Source of the DNA: Lachnospiraceae bacterium
Lineage (GTDB): Bacteria > Bacillota > Clostridia > Lachnospirales > Lachnospiraceae
Length of the DNA stretch: 64,000 nt
Direction of reading: 5' to 3'
Assembly (NCBI GenBank): GCA_900751995.1
Contig: CAADTP010000030.1
Location: 1-64,000, forward strand
Shown here piece after piece: positions 10,840 through 19,614 of this stretch. How positions within the stretch are numbered: the first letter of the stretch is position 1; each line of letters starts with the position of its first letter. The notes below the pieces were generated by a model. That model was not told where the DNA came from. It ran no database searches and was given only the letters and a program-made list of their open reading frames with translations. The translations under genes and the position numbers were made by a program.

Positions 10840-12789
10840 ATGGACAAGGAACTGCCAATTTCCCCGTGGCCGGAATGGAAGATCGTAAGCAAGATCGGGG
10901 AAGGCTCTTTTGGAAGAGTGTATAAAGCTCAGAGAACTGAGAAGGGACGTTCTTTTTACTCGGCAATTAAGATAATCACAATCCCCGCCAGTAAAGGGGA
11001 GCTGGACAGTGTGCGCTCAGAATCCGGTGATGAAAAATCTGTCCGCGGTTATTTTGAAAATCTGGTGGAGGAGTGCATTCAGGAAGTAAGCACCATGGAG
11101 TATTTCCGGGGAAATTCCCATATTGTATCTGTAGAAGATTACAAGGTGATGGAATATCTGGACGAGATCGGATGGGATATTTTTATCCGCATGGAATATC
11201 TCACAAGCTTCATGGAATATTATGCGGGAAAAAATCTCACAGAAAAAGAAGTGATGAAGCTGGGTATCGATCTTTGCAGATCGCTGGAATACTGTGGGCA
11301 GCTTCACATTATCCACAGGGATATCAAACCTGAGAATATTTTTGTATCCAGGTTCGGGGATTTCAAGCTGGGGGACTTTGGAATCGCCAGAGAACTGGAA
11401 AAAACCATGAGTACCCTTTCCAAAAAGGGAACTTATTCCTATATGGCGCCGGAGATGTACAGGGGAGAACAGTACGACAGCAGAGTGGACATTTATGCAC
11501 TTGGCCTGGTGTTATATAAACTGATGAATCATAACAGGCTTCCGTTTCTGAATCTTGAAAAACAGCTGATCACATACAGAGATAAGGAAAACGCACTCAC
11601 GAGGAGGATGTCAGGCGAAACACCGCCACCACCTGTGGATGCAGGAGAGGCTTTCGGCTCCGTTATCTTAAAAGCCTGTGCTTATGATGCAAAAGAACGA
11701 TATCAGACTCCTGAGAAGTTTCGGGAAGCACTGGAAGAAATCCGGTATGGAGCAGCAAACAGAGAACAGGGAGTTCATGAGAAACCGAAACCAGTGGAGG
11801 AAAGACCTGTTCCGGAGTCCATGCCGAAGTTTCTTCAGGAGGGTGCAGCCAGACAGCTGGCAAGAACGAGTCAGCTGAATACGGATGCGATCCGTCAGGC
11901 ACGTAAAAATCCTGTGCCGGTATCCATACAGCCGGAGAAACCGACAGCCGGAGAAATAGCAAAAAATGCAGACCGGAATACGCCAAAGGCTCAGAGCACA
12001 ATACAGAAGCCTCAGAAATCTGCATCCGGAAAAACAGCATCCGAAAAGGATAGCCTGTCCGGTTATCCGTCAGGACGTTCCCGTCAGTCAGATCCCGGTA
12101 TAAGAAAAACCGGAGCTGTAAAGCCCAGAGTTACCTCTATCACAGATCTGGAAGACGACCGTGACCAGAATCTCCAGGAGTGGGAAGGATCCGTGCCAGA
12201 GAATGACGGAAATGACGATGACAGAAGGAAACGGAAAGGTATTTTCAGAATGCTTATAACAGCCGGGATCCTTGTTGTGCTGATCGGCGGGATCCTTGCG
12301 GTACGAACGATACGGAAACCTGCGGATAACGGGGAACCTTCGTATACAGATTCCGATGATTCTGATGCTCTGAACAAAGGAAATTTCGGTACTGCAGACA
12401 ATTCGGATAAAAGTTTCGCACAGGCAATGGAAACGATACGTGACCATGCGACAACCATAGAAAATGCCCTGGACAGCTATAGACGTGAAGGTACAGAGGG
12501 GGATTGCCTGCGCTTTTATAACGGATCAGGAGAAATCGCCAAAGTACTTGTATATCCCGGCAGTTCCGCAGATGGCGTTTATGAGGAATATTTTTACTGG
12601 GGCGAGCAGATGTTTTATACTTATGTATGGGACGGAGATGAGAAGCAGTATTTTTATTATCAGGACGGCCTTCTGATCCGATGGATCGATGCAGATGGTA
12701 AGGTTCATGATAAAGAGAGCGATAACGACAAATATGTAGAACTGGGAGACAAATACTGGAGTAATTCTGTAGTGGAGCTTCAGCAGTAA
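10840..12789 (+). CDS. Membrane-anchored Ser/Thr protein kinase (Hanks type)
   Basis: This 649-residue protein starts with a complete eukaryotic-type kinase domain: glycine loop GEGSFGRV (20-27), invariant Lys44 in AIKII, catalytic HRDIKPEN (159-166), DFG (179-181) and APE in the activation segment. A Pro/Lys/Ser-rich linker (about 300-460) leads to one membrane helix (about 470-490, ITAGILVVLIGGILAV) and an external C-terminal domain rich in Tyr and Asp. It lacks PASTA repeats, so it is not a standard PrkC/PknB that senses muropeptides, and its ligand is unknown. The ATG follows GGAGGG. The PP2C phosphatase starts 30 bases downstream, the usual kinase-phosphatase pairing for reversible phosphorylation. 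Confidence 0.88.
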   Translation: MDKELPISPWPEWKIVSKIGEGSFGRVYKAQRTEKGRSFYSAIKIITIPASKGELDSVRSESGDEKSVRGYFENLVEECIQEVSTMEYFRGNSHIVSVEDYKVMEYLDEIGWDIFIRMEYLTSFMEYYAGKNLTEKEVMKLGIDLCRSLEYCGQLHIIHRDIKPENIFVSRFGDFKLGDFGIARELEKTMSTLSKKGTYSYMAPEMYRGEQYDSRVDIYALGLVLYKLMNHNRLPFLNLEKQLITYRDKENALTRRMSGETPPPPVDAGEAFGSVILKACAYDAKERYQTPEKFREALEEIRYGAANREQGVHEKPKPVEERPVPESMPKFLQEGAARQLARTSQLNTDAIRQARKNPVPVSIQPEKPTAGEIAKNADRNTPKAQSTIQKPQKSASGKTASEKDSLSGYPSGRSRQSDPGIRKTGAVKPRVTSITDLEDDRDQNLQEWEGSVPENDGNDDDRRKRKGIFRMLITAGILVVLIGGILAVRTIRKPADNGEPSYTDSDDSDALNKGNFGTADNSDKSFAQAMETIRDHATTIENALDSYRREGTEGDCLRFYNGSGEIAKVLVYPGSSADGVYEEYFYWGEQMFYTYVWDGDEKQYFYYQDGLLIRWIDADGKVHDKESDNDKYVELGDKYWSNSVVELQQ

Positions 12790-12819
12790 TGTCGAAGGGT
12801 TTTTACGAAAGGAAAAAGA

Positions 12820-13635
12820 ATGGCCTATCAGATTGATTATGCGTATACATGTCACACCGGAAAGGTGAGGACAAATAATGAGGATAATTTCTGGTGCTGC
12901 GGAGTGCGCCTGCCGGTGCACAACCAGGGGGTTGACGGAATCCTGGCAGGTCATACACAGCACTGGCAGCTTCCAATGCTGGCTGTTTTTGACGGCATGG
13001 GCGGAGAAAGCTGCGGTGAAATGGCAGCTTCTGCAGCTGTGGAAGCGCTGGGAGGCTTCTATGAAGAAAACAAAAAGACCCTGAAAAAAGAGCCTGTGGT
13101 TTTTCTGACAGGAGCCTGCGAAAATATGAATGAGGCAGTATGTCGCTACAGCAATGAAAACTGTATCAGAAGCATGGGAACAACCATGGCACTTTTGTCT
13201 TTCAGCGAAAAGGCGATCTATGCCTGCAACCTTGGGGATAGCCGTATCTACCGTCATTTTCAGGGGAAGTTCCAGCAGATTTCCACGGACCATGTGATCG
13301 GCGGAAAAATGCTGGGAAAAGCTCCGCTGACGCAGTATCTGGGCTTCCAGGAAGAAAACATGGCACTGGAGCCTTCTATCGTGGAGATCGGTTATCAGCC
13401 GGGAAGCTCGTATCTGATCTGTTCAGATGGAGTGACAGACATGCTTTCTGATCAGGAGCTTCAGAAGATCCTTGACGGGACAGAGACCGCAGAAGAAAAA
13501 GTAGGTAAGATCCTGGAACAGGCATTGGAAAGAGGCGGCAGAGATAATGTGACACTGGTCCTTGCACAGATCAGCGGCTATGAAGAAAAAAATATTCTCA
13601 AACGCTGGGCAGAGCGCCACAGTACCGGACGGTAA
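12820..13635 (+). CDS. PP2C-family protein phosphatase
   Basis: This is a 271-residue metal-dependent Ser/Thr phosphatase. It shows the PP2C signatures: TNNEDNFW near the N terminus, the metal-binding FDGMGGESCGE motif (about residues 57-67), GTTMALL, NLGDSRIYR, ICSDGVTDML (about 205-214) and a final GGRDNVTLVL. It has no signal peptide or membrane segment, so it acts in the cytoplasm. Directly after the kinase gene, it is the likely antagonist of that kinase. The following gene begins 42 bases later and is probably cotranscribed. Confidence 0.9.
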   Translation: MAYQIDYAYTCHTGKVRTNNEDNFWCCGVRLPVHNQGVDGILAGHTQHWQLPMLAVFDGMGGESCGEMAASAAVEALGGFYEENKKTLKKEPVVFLTGACENMNEAVCRYSNENCIRSMGTTMALLSFSEKAIYACNLGDSRIYRHFQGKFQQISTDHVIGGKMLGKAPLTQYLGFQEENMALEPSIVEIGYQPGSSYLICSDGVTDMLSDQELQKILDGTETAEEKVGKILEQALERGGRDNVTLVLAQISGYEEKNILKRWAERHSTGR

Positions 13636-13677
13636 TAAACCCGGGGAGTAAGAGAAGGGATAAGGAGAAAATTTGCG

Positions 13678-14904
13678 ATGAGAAATCGAATGCAGGATCT
13701 TGATTTTGAACAGACAGTTGCCTTCGATTCAGTGAAGGACTTTGAATTTACAAGAAAGGCGGCACAGAAGTTCCGCCAGGTTGTCAGTCTGGATTCCTTT
13801 GAGGATGAGGATGCAGATGTTATTTTTCATTATCTTTACAAGGAGATGGAACTGGTTTCCTTTGGTGACTATCTGAAACGATATGTGTATGAGCGTGCAG
13901 AGTTTGAGGAGCCTTTTTCCCAGGTGCCGCAGGAAGTCTACAGGGAGATCGTTGTGGAATCCTTCAAGGAAACCTATACACCGAAATCCATGTCACCTAC
14001 ATCAGCCAAGCTGAGTTCTCTGGTGAATAACTGGCTGACTCAGGCATCTGTGAAGCGTGAAACAGTTTTTCTGCTAGGGTTCGGACTTCGGATGAGTACA
14101 GAGGATGTTTCAGATTTTCTGACCCGGGTGCTTCGTGAGCAGGATTTTGATTTTCATAATCCGGAAGAAGTGATCTACTGGTATTGTTACCGGAATCATC
14201 TTGGCTATTATAAAGCGGAGGAATATAAAGAAACCTACAAACAGATGACTCCGGTGGAAAAAAAGACCGGAGAGATCGTGTATGGCACAGGGCTTTGTCT
14301 GGACAGTGAAGAAAAGCTTCTGGAATATCTGGCTTTTCTGAAAGGAAGACATGATGATCCGAAATCAGAGAAGAGCCAGGCTTTTCGGGAATTTATGATC
14401 CTTCTGGAGCGGGCAAGGAAGATCATTGCAGCCATGTATCAGGAAGATGAGGAAGAAAACGGTGGCAAAAAGATCTGGAAGCCTGAGAATATCAGTGCTT
14501 CGGATCTGGAAAAGGTTATCTGCAGCGGGATCCCCATTAATAAAATGGGAAATCTCAAAAAGATGTCCGCATCCATTCTGGCAAAGCATTTCAGCCAGAA
14601 GCGCTTCAGCCGCCAGAGGATCAACAATATCCTGAACCATAAATTTCCGGTGGAGCGGTTTGATCTGATCACGCTGGAGTTTTTTGTGATCTCTCAGGAG
14701 ATGGCAGAGGATGATCCGTATACGAGATATCGCCATTTCCTGGAGGAGATCCAGGAGATCCTGGCCCGCTGCGAAATGAGTGAGATCTACATAGTGAATC
14801 CATATGAGTGCTTTCTTCTGATGTGCCTGCTGACAGACTGTCCGCTGGCAGTATTTTCCGAGATTTGGGAAAAATCCTATGAAGAGGGAGAAGAAAAGAA
14901 CTGA
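13678..14904 (+). CDS. Conserved protein of unknown function in the kinase-phosphatase operon
   Basis: I do not recognise the family of this 408-residue protein. It is soluble, with no signal or membrane segment, and rich in acidic and aromatic residues. The N terminus (about 1-100) holds short acidic helices. A central block (about 110-180: WLTQASVKRETVFLLGFGLR, then FLTRVLREQDFDFHNPEEV) looks all-helical. Near residue 305-325 there is a helix-turn-helix-like stretch (LAKHFSQKRFSRQRINNIL). It has a T-run (DFEQTVAFD) near the start that could be a phosphorylation target for the neighbouring kinase; this is inference. Position and close spacing suggest it belongs to the phospho-signalling unit. 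A strong terminator closes the operon. Confidence 0.6.
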   Translation: MRNRMQDLDFEQTVAFDSVKDFEFTRKAAQKFRQVVSLDSFEDEDADVIFHYLYKEMELVSFGDYLKRYVYERAEFEEPFSQVPQEVYREIVVESFKETYTPKSMSPTSAKLSSLVNNWLTQASVKRETVFLLGFGLRMSTEDVSDFLTRVLREQDFDFHNPEEVIYWYCYRNHLGYYKAEEYKETYKQMTPVEKKTGEIVYGTGLCLDSEEKLLEYLAFLKGRHDDPKSEKSQAFREFMILLERARKIIAAMYQEDEEENGGKKIWKPENISASDLEKVICSGIPINKMGNLKKMSASILAKHFSQKRFSRQRINNILNHKFPVERFDLITLEFFVISQEMAEDDPYTRYRHFLEEIQEILARCEMSEIYIVNPYECFLLMCLLTDCPLAVFSEIWEKSYEEGEEKN

Positions 14905-14945
14905 AAAAAGGATGATGCGTTTCGGTGACGCATCATCCTTTTTTT
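14904..14945. terminator. Bidirectional intrinsic terminator
   Basis: AAAGGATGATGCGT pairs with ACGCATCATCCTTT over a 7-base loop, with A-runs on the left and T-runs on the right. It can end both the kinase operon (plus) and the serine hydrolase gene (minus). Confidence 0.92.
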
Positions 14946-14972
14946 GTCCGATCCGGTAAGTCTGTTATTTTG

Positions 14973-16127
14973 TTATTCGTTATAGTATCCATAGATCGCA
15001 CGGCTGTCCTGTGCGATGGTGTTCTGTGCAGCAGAGGTATCGTTAAGATCCTGTGACATAAAGCAGACTACCAGGTCGATCCCCTTTGCAGTGTCATAGA
15101 TGATGCCGGCATCGTTTTCTACGTGATCCAGTTCACCGGTTTTGTTGGCAACCTTTACCTCGGAAGGCATCTGAGCCGGGATCTTGTTTTTCCTGGTCTG
15201 CATTTTCAGAAGACGATACATATATTCGGCTCCTGCCAGAGTATCGTTGTTATCGGTAGCAGTACCCTTGTCGATCTGATAGATGGTCTTCAGAAATTTT
15301 CCACAATCCTTTGCGGAAGTGTAGTTATCCCCATTGGAATTATCTGCAAGAAGAAGACGTCCCATGGAAGTGCTGGTGTATCCGTGATCCTGACAGAATT
15401 TATTCACACGGGCCATTCCGGCTGCGTCATCCCCGCCGCCAAGATAATTGACAAGTGTATTGGCAGCATCATTGTCGCTGACTGTGATCATGGAGTTCAG
15501 TGCATTATCCAGCTGATCCTTGCTGTATTTGGAGGAAAGACTGTCATAATCCTCATATACAGCACCCATGATATAGAGCTTGATCAGGCTGGCAGCCTGC
15601 ATCTGCTGATCGTTGATGGTACCTTCGGTATTTTTTGCAAGATTGCATACATATACGGACCAGGTTCCGTTATCGGTGGGAAGAAGAGACTGTACCTGAT
15701 TCAGAAGGTTGTCCATGCTGGAATCCGAATTGTCTGTGAAAGTGCTTCCGCTGGATGGAGAAAGAGTTCCTTCTTCCTGAGTGGAAGAAGAACTGTCCTT
15801 GCTGCCAGAAGATTCGGAAGAATCGGAGGCTGCAGATGTATCTGTGGATTCTTCCTGTGCGGAAGGACCCTGGACCTCAGTTGAAGATGCTGCGGCAGCA
15901 GCGCTGGAAACGGTAGGATCATCAGGATAAAGAGCATCCAGCTGATCGGCTTTGCTGCTGAGCTCAGCGGCAGAATCAGAAACCTCCTGCACACTTTTCT
16001 GCAGCTTGTTAACTTTTGTCTGGAGAGATGCAAGCTTGTCCAGGGAGCGGACATTCAGTGCCCCAAGTCCTGCCAGTGCGATGACAAGCACTGCGATCAC
16101 AATATATAGAAATGTATTTTTTTTCAT
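14973..16127 (-). CDS. Class A beta-lactamase-like serine hydrolase, membrane anchored
   Basis: This 384-residue protein has an uncleaved N-terminal membrane helix (about 6-26), a coiled-coil stretch (about 27-65), a Ser/Glu/Ala-rich linker, and a C-terminal domain of the class A beta-lactamase/penicillin-binding fold. The catalytic ASLIK (SxxK), the VSDND (SDN) and the NKTGEL (KTG) motifs are all present and in order. I cannot find the omega-loop ExxLN that supplies the deacylating glutamate of true class A lactamases. It is therefore more likely a peptidoglycan hydrolase, esterase or substrate-binding relative than a resistance enzyme. Its start lies 21 bases after the amidase stop, so the two form a minus-strand envelope operon. 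AAGGAG precedes the ATG. Confidence 0.75.
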   Translation of the reverse strand: MKKNTFLYIVIAVLVIALAGLGALNVRSLDKLASLQTKVNKLQKSVQEVSDSAAELSSKADQLDALYPDDPTVSSAAAAASSTEVQGPSAQEESTDTSAASDSSESSGSKDSSSSTQEEGTLSPSSGSTFTDNSDSSMDNLLNQVQSLLPTDNGTWSVYVCNLAKNTEGTINDQQMQAASLIKLYIMGAVYEDYDSLSSKYSKDQLDNALNSMITVSDNDAANTLVNYLGGGDDAAGMARVNKFCQDHGYTSTSMGRLLLADNSNGDNYTSAKDCGKFLKTIYQIDKGTATDNNDTLAGAEYMYRLLKMQTRKNKIPAQMPSEVKVANKTGELDHVENDAGIIYDTAKGIDLVVCFMSQDLNDTSAAQNTIAQDSRAIYGYYNE

Positions 16128-16148
16128 ATATAAACAAACTCCTTTTTA

Positions 16149-17174
16149 TTATTGGAAATAAGCATCGATTCCATTGGCGATCCCCTCTGCCATAGTCTGC
16201 TGGAAGGAGGAATCCGCCATTTTCAGATCATCGCTCTGGTTGGTCATAAATCCCATTTCCACAATCGTCACCGGGATCGTGCTCCAGTTAATACCTGTCA
16301 TGGAATCTGTGTAGATGATCCCGCGGTTCTGGAAGCCGGTAGCTGCGCAGTAGGAATCCACAATGCATTTGGATAGTTTGTTGGAACTGTCATAGAGACT
16401 GGAAACATAAGGATTCTGCTGGGACGGACACATGGTCAGAGCACCGGAGACATCTGCAGAATCATCCCCGTTTGCATGGATACGGACACAGATCTCCGCA
16501 CCCTGGGAAGCGACCAGCTCTGCACGCTCCTTGTTGCTGATAGCGGTATCATTGTCTGTCCTTGTCATTATTACCTGGTATCCACGCTGTTCCAGGATAT
16601 CCTTAAGCAGAAGAGAAACGTCCAGATTCAGCTGATACTCCGGGAGACCGCTGAAGGAGCCTCTGGTTCCGGTGGAAGCCTTGGCCTTCATGGTGGAGGA
16701 ACCGGGGCCGTTCGGCTCTGTGGCGCTCATATCAACATTTTCACTCTGATGTCCGGGATCGATCCCGACAATATGGCCGTTGTTGGAAGCAGAAGAGGTA
16801 TCATTACCGCCATCGGTGAATCCCTCACCACCGGCTTCACTGAAAACAGAGGGTTTGGTCGTTTTCTGACTGTTTTCGGCTTCCGGTGCCCGTTCATGTT
16901 CAACGGTGTTGTTTTTGACAGCTTTTTCTGTCTGTGCCCGCTGCTGCAGGTATTTGTTGGCTGCCTGTTTCTTTTCGATCTTGGCTGTATAAAGTTCGAT
17001 ATCCTCTTTCATGGATTTCTGCTTTTTCTGGACCGGTTTGATCACAGAGGTCATTTTCTGGTCAACGGCATCGATCTTCCGGTAGGTTTTATAGCTGAGT
17101 CCAAAAAGTAATCCAATACAGATAAGACCCGTTAAAAACAGGACGATCGCCATCAGACGGGGCTTTTTTTCCAT
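16149..17174 (-). CDS. N-acetylmuramoyl-L-alanine amidase (Amidase_3), membrane anchored
   Basis: This 341-residue protein has an N-terminal membrane helix (about 9-29), a Lys/Gln-rich coiled region (about 35-95), a variable linker, and a zinc-dependent amidase domain (about 130-341). Recognisable blocks are VGIDPGHQ (zinc His), CVRIHANGD (second zinc His) and VEMGFMTNQSDD (catalytic Glu). It cleaves the bond between muramic acid and the stem peptide. The ATG follows AAAGGA. It is first in a two-gene minus-strand operon with the serine hydrolase, and faces the PadR operon across a compact divergent promoter region. Confidence 0.88.
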   Translation of the reverse strand: MEKKPRLMAIVLFLTGLICIGLLFGLSYKTYRKIDAVDQKMTSVIKPVQKKQKSMKEDIELYTAKIEKKQAANKYLQQRAQTEKAVKNNTVEHERAPEAENSQKTTKPSVFSEAGGEGFTDGGNDTSSASNNGHIVGIDPGHQSENVDMSATEPNGPGSSTMKAKASTGTRGSFSGLPEYQLNLDVSLLLKDILEQRGYQVIMTRTDNDTAISNKERAELVASQGAEICVRIHANGDDSADVSGALTMCPSQQNPYVSSLYDSSNKLSKCIVDSYCAATGFQNRGIIYTDSMTGINWSTIPVTIVEMGFMTNQSDDLKMADSSFQQTMAEGIANGIDAYFQ

Positions 17175-17216
17175 AAGCTCAAGTCCTTTCTGGGTGAGTA
17201 TTTTGTATTTGTAAAT

Positions 17217-17245
17217 ATTATAAAGAAGGAGTCTGGAAAAAGCAA
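17217..17245 (-). promoter_or_regulatory. Promoter of the amidase operon
   Basis: Read on the minus strand, TTGCTT (17245-17240) is followed after 17 bases by a perfect TATAAT (17222-17217). It lies back to back with the PadR promoter, the two -35 boxes about 15 bases apart, so one bound protein could affect both. Confidence 0.6.
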
Positions 17246-17259
17246 TTGCGAAATTGTGC

Positions 17260-17337
17260 TTGACAACAGGAAAAAGTGTGGTACTATATATGTAAAATAA
17301 TTATATATAAAAATTTTATATATAAAATAATTATATA
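17260..17337 (+). promoter_or_regulatory. PadR operon promoter with repeat-rich operator
   Basis: TTGACA (17260-17265) and TACTAT (17282-17287) are 16 bases apart. Just downstream is a perfect 12-bp inverted repeat, TTATATATAAAA and TTTTATATATAA (17301-17325, one central A). The 15-mer TAAAATAATTATATA occurs twice, at 17293 and 17323, exactly 30 bases apart, about three helical turns. PadR proteins commonly repress their own operon at such AT-rich dyads, so this is the probable operator. Confidence 0.65.
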
Positions 17338-17350
17338 AAGAGGTGTGCCT

Positions 17351-17671
17351 ATGTATTATTATCCGGTGTCTGCAGTGCTGACGGAATGCCTGATCCTTTC
17401 TGTTGTAGAGCAGCAGGATTCTTACGGATATGAGATCAGCCAGACAGTGAAGATGGTAGCTTCTATCAAGGAATCCACATTGTATCCGATCCTTCGCAGA
17501 CTGGAGACGGATGGTTATCTGACAACTTATTCAGAGGAATTTCAGGGACGGAAACGTAAATATTATTCCATCACAGAAGACGGACGGAAGCAGCTGGAAT
17601 ATTTGAGGAAAGAGTGGAGAGAATACCGCGATACTATAGACGATATTGTGGAAGGGAGACTTCGAAAATGA
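17351..17671 (+). CDS. PadR-family transcriptional regulator
   Basis: This 106-residue protein is a minimal PadR: a winged helix (LTECLILSVVEQQDSYGYEI, then STLYPILRRLETDGYL, then GRKRKYYSITEDGRKQL) and a short C-terminal dimerisation helix. ATG 17351 was chosen over GTG 17345 because the AAGAGG site ends 7 bases before it. Its stop overlaps the next start in ATGA, a sign of translational coupling. With DUF1700 and DUF4097 genes after it, it matches a common Firmicutes arrangement thought to respond to envelope state. The strong AT-rich dyad at its promoter suggests autoregulation. Confidence 0.9.
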   Translation: MYYYPVSAVLTECLILSVVEQQDSYGYEISQTVKMVASIKESTLYPILRRLETDGYLTTYSEEFQGRKRKYYSITEDGRKQLEYLRKEWREYRDTIDDIVEGRLRK

Positions 17672-18381
17672 CAAGAAAAGAGTATATGGAGCAGCTGAAG
17701 AAATATCTGAAGCGGCTTCCAAAAGAAGATTATGACAATGCCATTGAGTATTTTTCGGAATACTTCGATGAGGCTGGACCTGAGAATGAACAGCAGGTTA
17801 TGGAAGAACTGGGACAACCTAAAGAGGCGGCAAGGGAACTGCTTCTGAACCTTTTACAGGAGAGTGTTGGTGACAGTAAAGACATCACCGAGGAAAAAAC
17901 AGCAGCTTTGCCGGCAGCAGGTTCATATTACGGAGATAGCTCCCATGCACATAGCCGGACAGATTCAGGAAACCTGAGTACAACAGGGTACAGTACATCC
18001 GCAGGAAAGAAGCGTTCCCCCGGAAAGATCATTCTTCTCGCATTTCTGGTGATCTGTGCATCGCCGGTGAGCATTGCACTGCTGTTTGCAGGCCTTGCAG
18101 TACTGGCAGCAGTGGTGCTTGTCATCGCAGCAGTGATCTTTTCCATGGCAGTTACCGGGGTATCAGCAATTGCCGGAGGTATCGTGCTCACAGGTTTCGG
18201 CATGACATTGATCGCAAGATCTCTGGCAGCAGCCTGCATGATGGTCGGCAGTGGATTTCTGATGGCAGGTGCGGGAATCCTCGTTGGAGTACTTACCATA
18301 TATATATGTAAATGGTGTGCAATGGGAATCGGCCGTCTGGTTAACAGACTTGCAAGAAAGAAGGTGCATAAAAATGAATAA
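17668..18381 (+). CDS. DUF1700 (HAAS-type) membrane protein
   Basis: This 237-residue protein has an N-terminal cytoplasmic domain of DUF1700/HAAS type (MTRKEYMEQLKKYLKRLP, then DYDNAIEYFSEYFDEAG, then VMEELGQPKEAARELL, about 1-65). A Ser/Gly/Thr-rich linker leads to three or four hydrophobic helices (about 115-230), rich in Ala, Ile and Val. Start and stop overlap the neighbours (ATGA with padR; 8 bases with the next gene). Such proteins occur with PadR regulators and DUF4097 proteins; the mechanism is not established. Confidence 0.85.
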   Translation: MTRKEYMEQLKKYLKRLPKEDYDNAIEYFSEYFDEAGPENEQQVMEELGQPKEAARELLLNLLQESVGDSKDITEEKTAALPAAGSYYGDSSHAHSRTDSGNLSTTGYSTSAGKKRSPGKIILLAFLVICASPVSIALLFAGLAVLAAVVLVIAAVIFSMAVTGVSAIAGGIVLTGFGMTLIARSLAAACMMVGSGFLMAGAGILVGVLTIYICKWCAMGIGRLVNRLARKKVHKNE

Positions 18382-19384
18382 GATTGCAAAAACAGTGCTG
18401 ATGACAGGTACAGCACTCTGTGCAGCGGGAGTTGTTCTTTCCACAGCAGGATATTTTGCAGGGGGAAAAGATTTCACATATACTTCAGATCATATGTATG
18501 TATCCGGAGGAAATTCTTCCAGTCGTAAAAATCTTACAGTAATGAAAAAAGAACAGATTGATGATTTTACGAAGCTGAATGTGGATTTTGAGGATTTTGA
18601 TCTGGATATCCGTACCTCAGATGATGACCATTATTATATGGAATATAAGCTTGAGAAAAACGGGAGGAAAAATCCTCTGACCTGGAAGGATAAGGATGGA
18701 GAGCTCACGCTTGAGGAGCCTGCAGGCGGCAGTGGAAGTTATTATATAACCTATGATCTGGGGATATTCTCTACACATGCGGATCTGACAGAAAAGAAAG
18801 ATGCATTGAATACGGTGGTTCTTTATATTCCGGAGAAGGCACAGCTTTCCGAAGCGGAGCTTCAGCTTTCCGACGGGGATCTTGCTGCCGATCAGCTTTT
18901 GTGTAAAGAAATGACCTTGGAACTTCTCAGTGGAGATCTGATGCTGGATAAGGGCGAGTTCGAAAAGTTTGATGCAAAGCTTTCCGACGGGGATCTGAAT
19001 GTAAAAGAACTTCAATGTACAGATAACATGCAGCTGAAATCCGGAAACGGAGATGTGACCATAAAAAAGGCAGAGCTTGCAGATGGGCAGATAGCTCTCA
19101 GCGACGGAGATATTCAGATAGACAACAGCAGCTTTAACGGAGATATGAAGATCAATAGCTCCTGCGGTGATGTTTCTGTAGAAATGAAGAACGGCAGTGC
19201 AGAGAAAACCAATATTTATCTGAAAGCTACAGACGGAGATGTGGACACGGAGGGGCTTTCCAGGGGAAAAACCGACAATGAGGAAGACACCTCTGTTTAT
19301 GAGAACAAGGCCGGTGCTTCAGCACCGACTTTAAATGTGGAATGCAGCGATGGGGATATTACATTAACAGAATCTGAAAAATAA
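18374..19384 (+). CDS. DUF4097-family beta-strand repeat protein, membrane anchored
   Basis: This 336-residue protein has one N-terminal membrane helix or signal anchor (MNKIAKTVLMTGTALCAAGV). An extracytoplasmic region of repeated short strands follows, with the recurring motif LSDGDL or SGDGDV (for example LSDGDLAADQL, LLSGDLMLDKG, LSDGDLNVKEL, SGNGDVTIKK, LSDGDIQIDN, CGDVSVEM, TDGDVDTEG). This is the DUF4097 adhesin-like repeat fold. ATG 18374 overlaps the previous stop by 8 bases and lies 5 bases after AAGAAGGTG. It is the last gene of the PadR operon, and a terminator follows. Confidence 0.85.
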   Translation: MNKIAKTVLMTGTALCAAGVVLSTAGYFAGGKDFTYTSDHMYVSGGNSSSRKNLTVMKKEQIDDFTKLNVDFEDFDLDIRTSDDDHYYMEYKLEKNGRKNPLTWKDKDGELTLEEPAGGSGSYYITYDLGIFSTHADLTEKKDALNTVVLYIPEKAQLSEAELQLSDGDLAADQLLCKEMTLELLSGDLMLDKGEFEKFDAKLSDGDLNVKELQCTDNMQLKSGNGDVTIKKAELADGQIALSDGDIQIDNSSFNGDMKINSSCGDVSVEMKNGSAEKTNIYLKATDGDVDTEGLSRGKTDNEEDTSVYENKAGASAPTLNVECSDGDITLTESEK

Positions 19385-19458
19385 AGAATATGAATATCCG
19401 CCTGACTATGCATCTGCTTGTAAAAATCCTAAAAAAGAATAAATGAAATTATATGAAG

Positions 19459-19496
19459 CGCAGGGGTTTTTCCGGAGAAAAATTCCTGCGTTTTTT
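19459..19496 (+). terminator. Intrinsic terminator of the PadR operon
   Basis: CGCAGGGGTTTTTC pairs with GAAAAATTCCTGCG (two G-U pairs) over CGGA, followed by TTTTTT. Confidence 0.88.
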
Positions 19497-19508
19497 GGCT
19501 GAAATGTA

Positions 19509-19536
19509 TTGACAAATCCCTGTACTATGATATAAT
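19509..19536 (+). promoter_or_regulatory. cysK promoter (full consensus boxes)
   Basis: Perfect TTGACA (19509-19514) and perfect TATAAT (19531-19536) are spaced by 16 bases. The leader is about 70 bases, with no T-box or S-box structure seen. Control by the nearby Rrf2 regulator is plausible but no operator was identified. Confidence 0.85.
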
Positions 19537-19614
19537 TCAATCAAATCACAGAAAGCATATATAGTTACTAGGAAATAAGGAAATGGATATAAAGGAAATA
19601 AGGAGGATATCATC

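Noticed and set aside
14973..16127. Acquired class A beta-lactamase resistance gene.
   Set aside because: No deacylating Glu motif, membrane anchored, and in operon with a wall amidase; not supported as a resistance gene.
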